Below, piece by piece: positions 4,549 to 5,465 of a stretch of DNA of 5,465 bases. The notes beneath the pieces are model-generated. The model was not told the DNA's origin and made no database searches. It saw nothing but the letters and a program-made list of their open reading frames with translations. The first letter of the stretch is position 1; each line of letters opens with the position of its first letter. The position numbers and the translations under genes are program-made. Source of the DNA: Candidatus Nanohalarchaeota archaeon (lineage in GTDB: Archaea; EX4484-52; B79-G9); NCBI GenBank assembly GCA_030635525.1, contig DAOVYR010000085.1:1-5465 (forward strand), written 5' to 3'.

Positions 4549-5465
4549 ATGGGTTTATTTGACATATTAATGGGCAGATCTAAAACAGAGAAATTTCCCA
4601 ATGGCGAAAAAGACCTTGATTTTTACGCCGATAATATTGTAAGAAGCAGTACAGACGGTGTAAGGAGTTCCTATAATATAAAGATATCTGCTTATGAGAC
4701 GCTTAAAACCCAGTATGAGGACGAATTGGGAATATCGCCAAGCGAAGACATCGACAAAAGATTCTATGCAAACCTGATATCAAAAATAAGCATTGATGGA
4801 GCTTCTTCTTCTTTAAATGAACTATTTATGGGCGATGAAGATGAGAAGTCTGTATTATGGGAACACATTCCAAAGAATTTTTCATTGAAAAATCGTACCA
4901 TCTACAAAGACGTACCTTTTGACAGAGCGATACAGGCGCTCTTATTTGCAAACTTTGAAGACAAGTGCGTTTACGAGAGTATAATCCCTGAGGAAGAGAG
5001 GCTGTTTGAACTTCCCAAAAATGAGCTGGATATAATAGACTACTATTTCAATGAAGTCGCTCACGTAGAACTAGGGAATGAGTATGACAAATTAAATGAA
5101 AGACTAAATAAAAGACTAAGAGAGCAGGCAGAATACCGTACAGGACATATAATACCGAGTGTGATAAAAAAAGCAGAAATTGAAGAGATACCTGAAATCG
5201 GACAGTTCCTACTAGAGCGCGGCATGGACAAATATACAACTGTAAAGTATTTGTCAAATTTACTTGTTAGAGATGGGAGAATCACCTCAAAGGTATTACT
5301 TAAAAATACATTCGATTATATCATTAGAAATAATGAATCAGATACTACTATCACAAAGCTACAAATCGGCAAGAGTGGATCTGAAACTGTAGCTGCCCCG
5401 CTTTTGGATTCTATTTTTTTCGAATATCTTGAGGAAAGAGGGATCAATAAAGGAGAGCTAGATGA
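4549..5465 (+). CDS. Unrecognised soluble protein (3' end outside window)
   Basis: The frame is open for 305 codons with no stop and runs off the window. I do not recognise the family. It opens with MGLFDILMGRSK, has no signal peptide and no convincing membrane segment, and is acidic overall and predicted mostly helical. A charged stretch, YDKLNERLNKRLREQAEYR (179-197), could be a short coiled coil. The part after about residue 205 (IPEIGQFLLERGMDKYTTVKYLSNLL) reads like a compact helical domain. There is no obvious Walker, zinc-ribbon or helix-turn-helix motif. ATG 4549 is preferred over in-frame ATG 4531 because of the promoter position and a GGTG site (4540-4543) 5 nt upstream. Codon use is AT-rich, closer to the HEPN/MNT operon than to rps2. 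It is divergent from rps2 and sits just behind the predicted structured RNA. Confidence 0.85.
   Translation, partial: MGLFDILMGRSKTEKFPNGEKDLDFYADNIVRSSTDGVRSSYNIKISAYETLKTQYEDELGISPSEDIDKRFYANLISKISIDGASSSLNELFMGDEDEKSVLWEHIPKNFSLKNRTIYKDVPFDRAIQALLFANFEDKCVYESIIPEEERLFELPKNELDIIDYYFNEVAHVELGNEYDKLNERLNKRLREQAEYRTGHIIPSVIKKAEIEEIPEIGQFLLERGMDKYTTVKYLSNLLVRDGRITSKVLLKNTFDYIIRNNESDTTITKLQIGKSGSETVAAPLLDSIFFEYLEERGINKGELD

Noticed and set aside
5048..5285. Minus-strand open frames inside the unknown gene
   Set aside because: They are antisense to a 305-codon open frame that has a promoter and ribosome-binding site. Their hydrophobic translations are typical of antisense reading.

Overview
This window is archaeal. 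Ribosomal protein S2 is of the archaeal/eukaryotic type. A PurP N-terminus is present, an enzyme found essentially only in archaea. Genes are preceded by TATA boxes of the TTTAAATA kind, with purine/A-rich BRE-like sequence upstream, 26-28 nt before the start codon or transcript start, and several mRNAs look leaderless. I cannot name the lineage; an uncultivated euryarchaeal or DPANN-type genome would fit.

Layout. Positions 1-301 (minus) hold the first 100 codons of purP (purine biosynthesis), cut by the window edge. A short divergent promoter region (302-428) separates it from a two-gene HEPN/MNT toxin-antitoxin-like operon on the plus strand (429-1485). In that operon a winged-helix-nucleotidyltransferase overlaps a HEPN protein by 20 nt. 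A convergent gap follows. The minus strand then carries, in transcription order, rps2 (4159-3470), a DUF368/PopT-like polytopic membrane protein (3371-2484) and a MEMO1-family protein (2367-1549). rps2 next to memo is a common archaeal arrangement. The DUF368 gene sits between them, looks more AT-rich, and is flanked by a 10-bp direct repeat.

The region between rps2 and the last gene (4160-4548, about 390 bp) has no protein gene but is rich in structure. It has a palindromic TATA box at 4341-4348. On one side (4270-4339) are two overlapping, competing inverted repeats. On the other side (4371-4489) is a segment that folds into a compact multi-helix RNA, closed by a 14-position helix with one mismatch, starting about 26 nt from the TATA box and ending in a short T-run. 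I predict an undescribed small structured RNA there. It is the most interesting item in the window. Next to it, with its own promoter, begins an unrecognised protein gene (4549 to beyond the end).

The genes do not form one pathway. The minus-strand group is informational/housekeeping (translation, lipid-carrier recycling, a metal-binding MEMO protein). The HEPN/MNT pair is accessory and probably mobile. The 4371-5465 RNA-plus-protein pair is uncharacterised.
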